NCBI RefSeq assembly: GCF_001425865.1
Contig: NZ_LMDS01000005.1
Location: 1-64,000, forward strand
Direction of reading: 5' to 3'
DNA from: Rhizobacter sp. Root404
Lineage (GTDB): Bacteria; Pseudomonadota; Gammaproteobacteria; Burkholderiales; Burkholderiaceae_C
DNA: 64,000 nucleotides
The notes below the pieces were generated by a model. The model was not told the origin of the DNA. It ran no database searches and saw only the letters and a program-made list of their open reading frames with translations. Position 1 is the stretch's first letter. Every line of letters begins with the position of its first letter. Positions 1 through 7,935 of this stretch are shown piece after piece. The translations under genes were made by a program, and so were the position numbers.

Positions 1-123
1 AACTTCCTGCGCACCGACATCGTGATCATGGGGATCATCGTGATCGGCGTCGTGGCCTACATGTTCGACCTGCTGATGCGCTGGGTCGAGCGCACCGTCG
101 TGCCGTGGAAGGGACGGATGTGA
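1..123 (+). CDS. C-terminal end of an ABC transporter permease (nitrate/sulfonate/taurine type), partial
   Basis: The frame is open from the window edge and gives 40 residues before TGA. They form one hydrophobic segment (IVIMGIIVIGVVAYMFDLLM) followed by a short basic tail ending in VPWKGRM. This is the typical end of BPD-type permeases of the SsuC/TauC/NrtB group, where a last membrane helix is followed by 'ERxxVPW'. The substrate cannot be told from this fragment. The neighbouring SulP gene would fit a sulfur or anion theme, but that is only inference. Confidence 0.6.
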   Translation, partial: NFLRTDIVIMGIIVIGVVAYMFDLLMRWVERTVVPWKGRM

Positions 124-224
124 AATGACGGCCCCTGGGCGCCCGCGGCGCCTTCCCCCGAGGGGAGCTCGGACCGCTGGGGGCGGCTCGGCGCTGGTCC
201 GAGATCCGAGGTCCGTGGCGCGGC

Positions 225-230
225 GACAAT
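225..230 (+). promoter_or_regulatory. Putative -10 element (GACAAT) just ahead of the SulP start
   Basis: GACAAT ends 8 bases before the ATG at 239. No Shine-Dalgarno sequence lies in between. The spacing would place the transcript start at or next to the ATG, which suggests a leaderless mRNA. No convincing -35 box is seen. Confidence 0.35.
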
Positions 231-238
231 AGCCGTCC

Positions 239-2011
239 ATGACCGCACTTCTCTCGCGCGTGTTCGGCCCCTGGGTGGGCCGTGTCGACAAGCTGACCCT
301 TCGTGCCGACCTGATCGCCGGCATCCTCGGCGCCCTGCTGGTGCTGCCGCAGGGCTTCGCGTTCGCCGCGCTCGCCGGCCTGCCGCCGGAGTACGGCCTG
401 TACACCGCGATCGTGCCGTGCGTGATCGCCGCGCTGTTCGGCTCCAGTCTGCACGTGGTCTCGGGGCCGACCAACGCCAATTCGCTGGCGCTGTTCGCGA
501 CGCTGGCGCCGCTCGCCGCGGTCGGCTCGCCGGCGTACATCCAGCTCGCGCTGGCGGTCACCGTGCTGGTCGGCGTGATGCAGTGGCTGATCGGCGTGCT
601 GCGGCTGGGCTCGATCGCCAACTTCATCTCGCCGTCGGCCCTGCGCGGCTTCATGACCGGGGCCGCGGCGCTGATCGCGGTTCATTCGCTGACCGACCTG
701 ATGGGCCTGCCGGCTCCCGAGAAGCACGGCACCGGTGCGCTGTTCCTCCACATCGGCCAGCACCTCGACAACCTGCAGCCCGGCGCGCTGCTGGTCGGCG
801 CGTTCACGCTCGCGGCCGTGCTGGTGTTGCGCCGCATGCTGCCGAAGTGGCCATTCATGCTGCTCGGCCTGATCGCCGGCACCGCGCTGGCGGCGCTGCT
901 CAACAGCGTGTCGCCGTGGCCGCAATGGGGCGCGATCGCGGTCGTCGGCAGCATCCCGCCGATCGTGCCGCGCTTCCACTGGCCGGCCGTCGCCCTCAGC
1001 AGCATCCCGGAGCTGCTGTCGATCGCGTTCGCGCTGACGATCGTCGCGCTCGGCCAGTCCATCTCGATCGCCAAGGCGGTCGCGGCGCGCTCGGGCCAGG
1101 CGATCGACGCGAACCGCGAGTTCCGCGGCCAGGGGCTGTCGAACATCGTCGGCGGCTTCTTCTCTTCCTACGTCTCGTGCGGCTCGCTGAACCGCTCGAT
1201 GCCGAACCTGGAGGCCGGCGCGCGCACGCCGCTGGCGGCGGTTTTCGCGTCGCTGTGGCTGCTGCTGCTGATCGCGTTCACCGCGCCGCTGCTCGCGCTG
1301 ATCCCGATGTCGGCGATCGCCGCGCTGCTGCTGGTGATCGCCTGGTCGCTGTTCGACATCCCGGGCTGGCGGCGCCTGGCGCGGCACAGCCGCCAGGATT
1401 TCGCGATCGCGCTGGTGACCGGGCTGGCGACGATGACGATCCGCATCGAGATGGCGATCCTGCTCGGCACGATCCTGTCTCTGGTGACCTACCTCTACCG
1501 CACCTCGCGCCCGTTCATGCGCGTGATGGGCTTCGACAGCGTCGAGCCCGAGCGGCCGTTCGTCGTCCGCGCCGACGTGCCGGCGCCGCTGCCGGAATGC
1601 CCGCAGCTGAAGATGATCCGCATGGAAGGCGAGGTCTACTTCGGCGCCGTACCCCATGTGGCCGACCAGCTGCGCGACCTGCGCGCCGAGCCGGCGAAGC
1701 ACCTGCTGGTGATGGCCAAGAGCATGAACTTCATCGACGTGCCGGCGGCGGAGTTGTGGCGCGACGAGATGATCAAGCGCCGCGCCGCCGGCGGCGACCT
1801 GTACTTCCACCGCCCACGCCCGCCGGTGCTCGAACTCTGGCAACGGGTGAACTTCACGACCGAACTCGGCGCCGACCACATCTTCGCCACCAAGCGGATC
1901 GCGATCGCGATGATCTTCGACCGGCTCGACCGCGACATCTGCGCGACCTGCACCGCGCGCGTGTTCGAGGAATGCAAGACGCTGCCGCCGCCGGTCGCGG
2001 CCGTCGCCTAG
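239..2011 (+). CDS. SulP-family anion (sulfate/bicarbonate-type) permease with C-terminal STAS domain
   Basis: This is a 590-residue inner-membrane transporter. The N-terminal 430 or so residues hold many hydrophobic helices and the SulP signature region near residues 40-95 (LPPEYGLYTAIVP, then SGPTNANSLAL). From about residue 450 to 560 there is a soluble STAS-like domain (KMIRMEGEVYFGA, then VMAKSMNFIDV). The family moves sulfate, bicarbonate or other anions; the substrate is not resolved here. The extreme C-terminus adds a Cys-rich tail (CATC, then a further Cys) that is unusual for the family. The stop codon overlaps the stop of the converging diguanylate cyclase gene (CTAG, 2008-2011). 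Confidence 0.9.
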   Translation: MTALLSRVFGPWVGRVDKLTLRADLIAGILGALLVLPQGFAFAALAGLPPEYGLYTAIVPCVIAALFGSSLHVVSGPTNANSLALFATLAPLAAVGSPAYIQLALAVTVLVGVMQWLIGVLRLGSIANFISPSALRGFMTGAAALIAVHSLTDLMGLPAPEKHGTGALFLHIGQHLDNLQPGALLVGAFTLAAVLVLRRMLPKWPFMLLGLIAGTALAALLNSVSPWPQWGAIAVVGSIPPIVPRFHWPAVALSSIPELLSIAFALTIVALGQSISIAKAVAARSGQAIDANREFRGQGLSNIVGGFFSSYVSCGSLNRSMPNLEAGARTPLAAVFASLWLLLLIAFTAPLLALIPMSAIAALLLVIAWSLFDIPGWRRLARHSRQDFAIALVTGLATMTIRIEMAILLGTILSLVTYLYRTSRPFMRVMGFDSVEPERPFVVRADVPAPLPECPQLKMIRMEGEVYFGAVPHVADQLRDLRAEPAKHLLVMAKSMNFIDVPAAELWRDEMIKRRAAGGDLYFHRPRPPVLELWQRVNFTTELGADHIFATKRIAIAMIFDRLDRDICATCTARVFEECKTLPPPVAAVA

Positions 2012-3186
2012 CTGCAGACCCGGTTGCGCCCGGACGCCTTGGCACGGTACAGCGCCTGGTCGACCGCCTCGATCAGCTCGTCCAGGCTCTGGCCGGGTCG
2101 GTAGATCGCCACGCCGACCGAGGTCGTCACCTCGACCACCAGGCCGGCGATGTCCATCGCGTCGCGCTCGAGCGAGCGGCGCATCGATTCGGCCTTCTCG
2201 TGGACCGCGCCGGCCGACGCGTGCGTCAGCAGGCACATGAACTCCTCGCCACCCCAGCGGCCGAGGAAGTCGGTGGGCCGCAGCTGCTCGCGCAGGCGCG
2301 CGGACGCCGCGACCAGCACCGCGTCGCCGACGCCGTGGCCGTGCCGGTCGTTGATCGCCTTGAAGTAGTCCAGGTCCAGCATGATCAGCCCGAACCTCGA
2401 CTGGTAGCGCTCGCAGCGCGCGCGCTCGCGCGACATCTCCTCCATCAGCGCGCGTCGGTTCAGGCACTGGGTCAGCGGGTCCAGCATCGCCAGGCGACGC
2501 AGGCGGGCGGTCAACTCGGTCAGCTCGTCGTGGCCGCGCCGCAGTTCGGCCGTCATCTGCGCGTTGACGATGTTGGTGCGGATGACGTTCAAGGTCAGCG
2601 CGCGGGTCGACCAGCCGTAGATCTGCGTCATCACGACCAGGGCCGCGCCCGCCAGGGCCAGCTGGGGCGGGAAGCCATCGAGCAGCGTGGCCCAGGTGAC
2701 CGGCAGCGCGAACCCGAGGCTGAACATCGCCAGGCAACCGCGGTGGTAGGCCAGGTTGTGCACCGAGATGATCCCGGCGACGGCGATGCACAGGCCCTGC
2801 AGCGTCTGGACGTCGAGCCGACCGCTGACGCCCGGCAGCAGCATCACGGCGCCCCAGGAACTGCTGGTCATCAGCAGGCCGAGATGCAGCAGCGCGAGCC
2901 AGCGCGCGCGTCGGGCGGGCTCTTCCACCGAGCGCCCGAGCCGGTACGCGATGATGCCGTTGCAGGCCTCGCACAACGCCACCGCGGCGACCCAGATCGC
3001 CAGCAGCCGCGGCGACACCACACCGATCAGCAGCACGGCCTGCAAGCCGTAGCCGATGAAGGACGTCGCGGCCGACAGCTGCATCCGCCGCGCGAGCTGG
3101 CTGAGCAGCTCGCGTTCGATCCTCTCCGTCTGTGGGGGCTCGGGGGCGTCAGCGACGCCCGGTCGATCGATACTGCGCTGGTCCAT
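2008..3186 (-). CDS. Membrane-anchored diguanylate cyclase (GGDEF)
   Basis: The protein has 392 residues from the chosen ATG. The N-terminal half has several hydrophobic segments (for example ALVVMTQIYGW), and the C-terminal GGDEF domain spans roughly residues 230-388. The active-site motif is GGEEF near residue 310. It is preceded five residues upstream by RPTD, matching the RxxD inhibitory site that binds c-di-GMP in feedback-controlled cyclases. It should therefore synthesise c-di-GMP from GTP at the inner membrane. The frame runs upstream to 3285, but the ATG at 3186 has a GGAAG-like ribosome site and sits just before the membrane region. The gene follows the Gly-rich membrane protein gene on the same strand. 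Confidence 0.9.
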   Translation of the reverse strand: MDQRSIDRPGVADAPEPPQTERIERELLSQLARRMQLSAATSFIGYGLQAVLLIGVVSPRLLAIWVAAVALCEACNGIIAYRLGRSVEEPARRARWLALLHLGLLMTSSSWGAVMLLPGVSGRLDVQTLQGLCIAVAGIISVHNLAYHRGCLAMFSLGFALPVTWATLLDGFPPQLALAGAALVVMTQIYGWSTRALTLNVIRTNIVNAQMTAELRRGHDELTELTARLRRLAMLDPLTQCLNRRALMEEMSRERARCERYQSRFGLIMLDLDYFKAINDRHGHGVGDAVLVAASARLREQLRPTDFLGRWGGEEFMCLLTHASAGAVHEKAESMRRSLERDAMDIAGLVVEVTTSVGVAIYRPGQSLDELIEAVDQALYRAKASGRNRVCS

Positions 3187-3362
3187 CAAGGCGTCTTCCG
3201 CGAGACACCGCGCAAGCGGTCGGCGCGGAAGCTGGGCGCCGGAAGGGCCGAATGGCGCCGTTCCTCGCCCGAGGCAGTCTGCCACCGTGCGGCTCTATGC
3301 CGGGCCGTCGTGGCGCTGCCCGTGTCGGAAGTCACGTCAACCCGCGAAAGTGTCGCGCGATC

Positions 3363-3980
3363 TCAGGCCCGGCCGCCGCCCCGCCCGCCGCCCCCGGTGC
3401 CACCCCCGGCGCGGCCGCCCCGCGCGCCGCCGCCGCCCGACCGCAGCGGGCCCTGCTTCGGGATCGCCAGATCGACCGGGACGGCTTCGAGGTCGAGCAC
3501 GTCACGAATGAAGGTGCGCAACGAGACCACCAGCTCGGCGGTCTCGACCGGCCGGCCGCCGGCCATCTCTTCGGCCGCCCGCGCCGCGAGCCGCACCTGC
3601 TCGTCCGTGCCGAGCAGGATGATGTCGGACAGCGCGGCCTCGACGGCGTCGCGGATGCGACGCGGGCGGTCGAACGCGTCGGTCGCGTCGAAGGTCGGTT
3701 CGAGCGGCGGGGCGTCGGCCGCCTCGGTGCGCGCGCGGCGATCGCGCCGGTGGCTCGGGTCCACGCTCAGTTCGCCGGTGAACGAGCCGCCGAGCACCTT
3801 GTAGGCGGCGATCAGCGTCTTCAGCCGCTCGTTGATCTGGCGGTTCTGGCGCTCGCGCCGCATCTGCACGCTCTGCATCACCAGCAGCCGGATGCCGACC
3901 GCCACCAGCGAGACGAGGACGATGCCGATCAGCGTCGAGAGCACGCCCTGCCAGGAGCTGAAGTCGAAGCCGGTACGCAT
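3363..3980 (-). CDS. Hypothetical single-pass membrane protein with Gly/Arg-rich tail
   Basis: The 205-residue protein is not assigned to a family I can name. It has one membrane helix near residues 14-34 (VLSTLIGIVLVSLVAVGIRL). A basic, probably helical stretch follows (RRERQNRQINERLKTLIAAY), then a soluble middle of about 100 residues. The last 28 or so residues are a low-complexity Gly/Arg/Ala tail. It lies 18 bases after the SDR gene on the same strand, so the two are likely co-transcribed. Codon use in the body looks like its neighbours, so it is a real gene and not a shadow of the overlapping open frames. Confidence 0.7.
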   Translation of the reverse strand: MRTGFDFSSWQGVLSTLIGIVLVSLVAVGIRLLVMQSVQMRRERQNRQINERLKTLIAAYKVLGGSFTGELSVDPSHRRDRRARTEAADAPPLEPTFDATDAFDRPRRIRDAVEAALSDIILLGTDEQVRLAARAAEEMAGGRPVETAELVVSLRTFIRDVLDLEAVPVDLAIPKQGPLRSGGGGARGGRAGGGTGGGGRGGGRA

Positions 3981-3998
3981 GCGCGGGCGGCGGGCGCG

Positions 3999-4901
3999 TC
4001 AGCGCTGCGCGCGGTCCTTGGCGTTCTGCGCCTCGATGCGCTCGCGCGCGGCCTGCCAGTCGGCATCGCTCCACTCGCGCAACTCGTAGAAATTGCCGCC
4101 GGTGGCGAGCGCATTGCCGCCGTCCATCGCGATGCTCTGGCCGGTGAGCCAGTCGCACTGCCCCGGCGCCATCAGGAAGCTGGCCAGGTTCTGCAGCTCG
4201 CTCATCTGCCCCGGGCGCGCCATCGGGTTCTTGCGGATGCTGCGCTCGCCGGGCTGCTCGCCCGGGTTCAGGCGCTTGCTCATGCCCTCGGTCGGGATCT
4301 CGCCGGGCGCCACCGAATTCAGACGGATGCCGTAGCGTGCCCATTCGGTCGCGAGCGACTTGGTCATCACGTCGATGCCGGCCTTGCTCATCGCCGATGG
4401 CACCACGTACGGGCTGCCGTTCTCGACCCAGGTGACGATGATGCTCATCACGCTGCGCATCGGCTGGCCGCGCTGCCAGGTGCCGTCCTTGGCCTGCGCG
4501 ACCCAGCGCTTGCCGACCGCCTGCGTCACGTAGAAGCTGCCGTGGAAGACGATGCCCGCGATCGCGTCGAACGCGCGCGGCGACAGGCTCTCGGTCGGGG
4601 CGATGAAGTTGCCGGCGGCGTTGTTGACCAGCCCGGTCAGCCCGCCGCTGGCGAAGAGGCTCTCGACCATCTCGTCCACCGCCTGCGCGTGGCGGATGTC
4701 GACGCCGAAGGTGTCGATCCGGCGCTGCGGGTACTGGGCGCGCCAGGTCGCGGCCGTTTCCTCGCAGACGGCCTGGCGCCGGCCGCAGATCGCGACGTCG
4801 GCGCCCAGGCTCAGGAAGCGCTCGGCCATGGCCTGGCCCAGGCCGGTGCCGCCGCCGGTGACCAGGATGCGCTGGCCGGCCATCAAGTCGGGTTGGAACA
4901 T
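3999..4901 (-). CDS. SDR oxidoreductase, 2,4-dienoyl-CoA reductase-like
   Basis: The protein has 300 residues from an ATG preceded by GAGGAG; the frame stays open far upstream but that part overlaps the gshA region and looks non-coding. The Rossmann motif TGGGTGLG is near residue 14. The region around the conserved Lys reads PSAMSKAG, and the C-terminus matches the pattern of mitochondrial-type 2,4-dienoyl-CoA reductases (DGGN, then F-E-LR, then W). The usual SDR YxxxK is not present: Ser replaces Tyr, as is common in this subfamily. The predicted role is NADPH-dependent reduction of 2,4-dienoyl-CoA during unsaturated fatty acid beta-oxidation. Other enoyl/ketoacyl-CoA reductases remain possible. 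Confidence 0.8.
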   Translation of the reverse strand: MFQPDLMAGQRILVTGGGTGLGQAMAERFLSLGADVAICGRRQAVCEETAATWRAQYPQRRIDTFGVDIRHAQAVDEMVESLFASGGLTGLVNNAAGNFIAPTESLSPRAFDAIAGIVFHGSFYVTQAVGKRWVAQAKDGTWQRGQPMRSVMSIIVTWVENGSPYVVPSAMSKAGIDVMTKSLATEWARYGIRLNSVAPGEIPTEGMSKRLNPGEQPGERSIRKNPMARPGQMSELQNLASFLMAPGQCDWLTGQSIAMDGGNALATGGNFYELREWSDADWQAARERIEAQNAKDRAQR

Positions 4902-5046
4902 GCTCGTCTCCTCGGTCGTTCCGCGCGGCGCGCCCGGGCGTCGCCTGATCGCCGATTCTCCGCTGCCCGGCCGGCTTCCCCGCGCGGGGCAGGCAAATCC
5001 AAGGTCTGTTACCGTCCGCCCCAAGAAAGTTCTGAGGAGATGCCGC

Positions 5047-6600
5047 ATGAGCGGTTTTGACCAACGCCTGCGGGAATTGCCGGATTCACGCCTGGGCGCG
5101 ATGAGCCGCGGCGTGGAGAAGGAGAGCCTGCGCGCGCTGCCCGACGGCAGCCTGGCGGCGACGCCGCACCCGGCCGCGCTCGGATCGGCGCTGACCCACC
5201 CGCACATCACCACCGATTTCAGCGAGTCGCAACTTGAGTTCGTCACCGGTGTGCACCCGAGCGCGCAGGCCTGCGTGGACGAGCTGACGCAGATCCACCA
5301 GTTCAGCTACCGCGCGCTGCGCGAGCTCGGCGACGAGATGCTGTGGGTGTCGAGCATGCCCTGCGGGCTGCCGACCGACGAGACGATCCCGATCGGGCGT
5401 TACGGCTCGTCGAACGTGGGCCGCGCGAAGAGCGTCTACCGCATGGGGCTGGGCCACCGCTACGGCCGGCGCATGCAGACCATCTCGGGCATCCACTACA
5501 ACTGGTCGATGCCGGGCGTCACGACCGACGAGTACTTCGGCCTGATCCGCAACTTCCGGCGCGAGTCCTTCCTGCTGCTCTATCTGTATGGTGCCTCGCC
5601 GGCGCTGTGCTCGAGCTTCGTCGCCGGGCGCGAGCACGAGCTGCAGCCGATCGGCAGCGGCAGCCTGCACATGCCGCACGGCACCTCGCTGCGCATGGGG
5701 CGGCTCGGCTACCAGAGCGACGCACAGTCGACGCTCTCGGTCAGCTACAACAGCCTGGAGAGCTACGCCGCCTCGCTGCAGGTGGCGCTGACGAAGCCGT
5801 ATGCGGCCTACGAGAAGGTCGGCATCCGCAACCCGGGCGGCGACTACAACCAGCTCGCGACCAGCCTGCTGCAGATCGAGAACGAGTTCTACGGCACGAT
5901 CCGGCCGAAGCGCGTGATCTTCCCGGGCGAGCGGCCGCTGCACGCGCTGCGCGAGCGCGGCGTCGAGTACGTGGAGGTGCGCTGCATGGACCTCGACCCG
6001 TTCGTGCCGGTCGGCATCGATTCGCCGACGATGCGCTTCCTCGACATGTTCCTGCTGCACTGCCTGCTGGCGGACAGCCCGCCCGACACGCCCGAGGAAA
6101 TCGCCGCGCTGGCGCGCAACCAGCAGCGCGTCGCCGCGCGCGGCCGCGAACCCGGCCTGCGCCTGGAACGCGGCGATGCGGCGGTGACGCTGACGGAATG
6201 GGGCGGCGATATCCTTGCCGCGCTGGCGCCGGTCGCGCTGCGCCTGGACGGGTTGCACCGCGGCACCGGCTACCGCGATGCGCTGGCCGCGGCCAACGCG
6301 ACGCTGCGCAACCCCGACACCGCGCCGTCGGCGCGCGTGCTCGCGGCCATGGCGCGCGACTTCGACAGTTCCTATCTCGCCTTCACGCGGGCGCAGTCGC
6401 TGCAGACCCGCAACGCGCTGCTCGCGCTGCCTTTCGGCGACGACGTGCAGGCCCGCTTTGCCGCCGAATCGAAAGCCTCGGTCGAGGAGCAGAAGCGCAT
6501 CGAGGCCAACGACAGCCTCCCGTTCGAGATCTACCGCCAGCAGTACCTGTCGCCCGAGCGGCTGGGCGTGCCGGGCAAACGCAGCCCGGCACTGGCCTGA
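5047..6600 (+). CDS. gshA: Glutamate-cysteine ligase (GshA, enterobacterial type)
   Basis: The 517-residue length matches E. coli GshA (518). It catalyses ATP-dependent joining of glutamate and cysteine, the first step of glutathione synthesis, in the cytosol. Recognisable blocks are GVEKESLR near residue 20, HITTDFSESQLEF near residue 55, and SGIHYNWSMP near residue 150. The ATG is preceded by GAGGAG at the right spacing; the long upstream open frame is rejected. It diverges from the SDR gene across about 145 bases and ends 3 bases before the stop of the converging MFS gene. No gshB is seen in this window. Confidence 0.95.
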   Translation: MSGFDQRLRELPDSRLGAMSRGVEKESLRALPDGSLAATPHPAALGSALTHPHITTDFSESQLEFVTGVHPSAQACVDELTQIHQFSYRALRELGDEMLWVSSMPCGLPTDETIPIGRYGSSNVGRAKSVYRMGLGHRYGRRMQTISGIHYNWSMPGVTTDEYFGLIRNFRRESFLLLYLYGASPALCSSFVAGREHELQPIGSGSLHMPHGTSLRMGRLGYQSDAQSTLSVSYNSLESYAASLQVALTKPYAAYEKVGIRNPGGDYNQLATSLLQIENEFYGTIRPKRVIFPGERPLHALRERGVEYVEVRCMDLDPFVPVGIDSPTMRFLDMFLLHCLLADSPPDTPEEIAALARNQQRVAARGREPGLRLERGDAAVTLTEWGGDILAALAPVALRLDGLHRGTGYRDALAAANATLRNPDTAPSARVLAAMARDFDSSYLAFTRAQSLQTRNALLALPFGDDVQARFAAESKASVEEQKRIEANDSLPFEIYRQQYLSPERLGVPGKRSPALA

Positions 6601-6603
6601 CCG

Positions 6604-7935
6604 TCAGCGCGCGCGCGCGGGGGCCGGCGTCAGCGCACCGGCCGGCTCGGGCGAGCGGCCGATCAGCCATGCGCACAGGGCCGAGACGAGCCCCGCGAAG
6701 ACCACGTACATGCACAGCTGCCACGGCTCGCCGCCGCCCGACTTGATCAGCGCGGTGGCGATGATCGGCGTGATGCCGGACGCGAAGATGCCGGAGAACT
6801 GGTAGACGAACGAGATGCCGGTGTAGCGCACCTTGGCGTCGAAGAGATCGCAGAACAGCGCCGCCTCGGGGCCGTACACGGCGGCGTAGAGGATGCCCAG
6901 CGGCACGATGATCGCGAGCCAGATCATCAGCGTGCTGCCGCCCGAGTTCGTCATCATCCAGAAGCCGGGGAAGGCCGACAACGCGGTGATGATCGAGCCC
7001 CACATGTAGACCTTGGGGCGGCCGATGCGGTCCGACAGCCGGCCGAAGAACGGGATCGTGAAGCACATCACCACCGCCGCGGCCATCACGCCGAGCAGCG
7101 CCTCGGTGCGGCTGATCTTGATCGTGCTGGTCAGGTAGTTGATCGAGAACACGCCGAAGACGTTGAAGAACACGCCGTCGATGTAGCGTGCACCCATGCC
7201 CTTGAGCACGTTGCCCGGGTAGCGCTTGATCATGTCGATGAACGGGATGCGCAGCTCGGCGTTGCGTGCCTTCACCGCGGCGAACTCCGGCGTCTCCTGG
7301 ATCGTCAGGCGGATGTACATGCCCACGATCACCATCACGCCCGACAGCAGGAACGCGACGCGCCAGCCCCAGGACATGAACTGCGCGTCGGTCAGCAGCG
7401 ACGACAGCAGCGCGACCACGCCCGAGGCCATGCACAGGCCGATCGCCAGGCCGATCTGCGGCAGCGAGGCGTAGAAGCCGCGCTTGTTCTTCGGCGCGTA
7501 CTCGTAGGCCATCAGCACCGCGCCGCCCCATTCGCCGCCCAGGCCGATGCCCTGCAGCACCCGCAGCAGAAGGAGCAGCAGCGGCGCGCCGATGCCGATC
7601 TGCGCGTAGGTCGGCACCAGGCCGATCAGGAAGGTCGCGATGCCCATGATCATCAGCGTGATCACCAGCATGCTCTTGCGCCCGATCTTGTCGCCGAAAT
7701 GGCCGAAGATCACGCCGCCGAGCGGTCGCGTCACGAAGCCGACCGCGAAGGTGGTGTAGGCCAGCATCGTCGCGACCACCGGGTCGCTGCCCGGGAAGTA
7801 CAGCTTGTTGAACACGATGCCGGCGACCACGCCGTACAGGAAGAAGTCGTACCACTCGATGCTGGCGCCCACGAGCGCCGAGATGACGACCTTGCGGACC
7901 GCCTTCTCGTCCGGTGTGCTGACTACAGTGCTCAT
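6604..7935 (-). CDS. MFS transporter, metabolite:proton symporter (MHS) family
   Basis: This is a 443-residue permease with 12 predicted membrane segments. Family marks include ASIEWYDFFLYG near residue 24, GHFGDKIGRK in the first cytoplasmic loop, and GLGGEWGGA near residue 128. These place it with the alpha-ketoglutarate/shikimate/proline-betaine group of proton symporters. Its ATG overlaps the TGA of the upstream GMC oxidoreductase gene (ATGA), and a GGAGA site precedes it, so the two are probably translationally coupled. The pairing suggests that it imports the substrate oxidised by the GMC enzyme. Confidence 0.9.
   Translation of the reverse strand: MSTVVSTPDEKAVRKVVISALVGASIEWYDFFLYGVVAGIVFNKLYFPGSDPVVATMLAYTTFAVGFVTRPLGGVIFGHFGDKIGRKSMLVITLMIMGIATFLIGLVPTYAQIGIGAPLLLLLLRVLQGIGLGGEWGGAVLMAYEYAPKNKRGFYASLPQIGLAIGLCMASGVVALLSSLLTDAQFMSWGWRVAFLLSGVMVIVGMYIRLTIQETPEFAAVKARNAELRIPFIDMIKRYPGNVLKGMGARYIDGVFFNVFGVFSINYLTSTIKISRTEALLGVMAAAVVMCFTIPFFGRLSDRIGRPKVYMWGSIITALSAFPGFWMMTNSGGSTLMIWLAIIVPLGILYAAVYGPEAALFCDLFDAKVRYTGISFVYQFSGIFASGITPIIATALIKSGGGEPWQLCMYVVFAGLVSALCAWLIGRSPEPAGALTPAPARAR

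Noticed and set aside
35..2974. A 979-codon minus-strand open frame opposite the SulP gene and beyond
   Set aside because: It is rich in Arg, His, Gln and Asp with no domain pattern, and runs across the SulP and GGDEF genes. It is a GC-driven shadow.
418..3804. An 1128-codon plus-strand open frame
   Set aside because: It crosses two real genes in other frames and has Arg/Ala/Gly-rich random-like composition, with no family signature.
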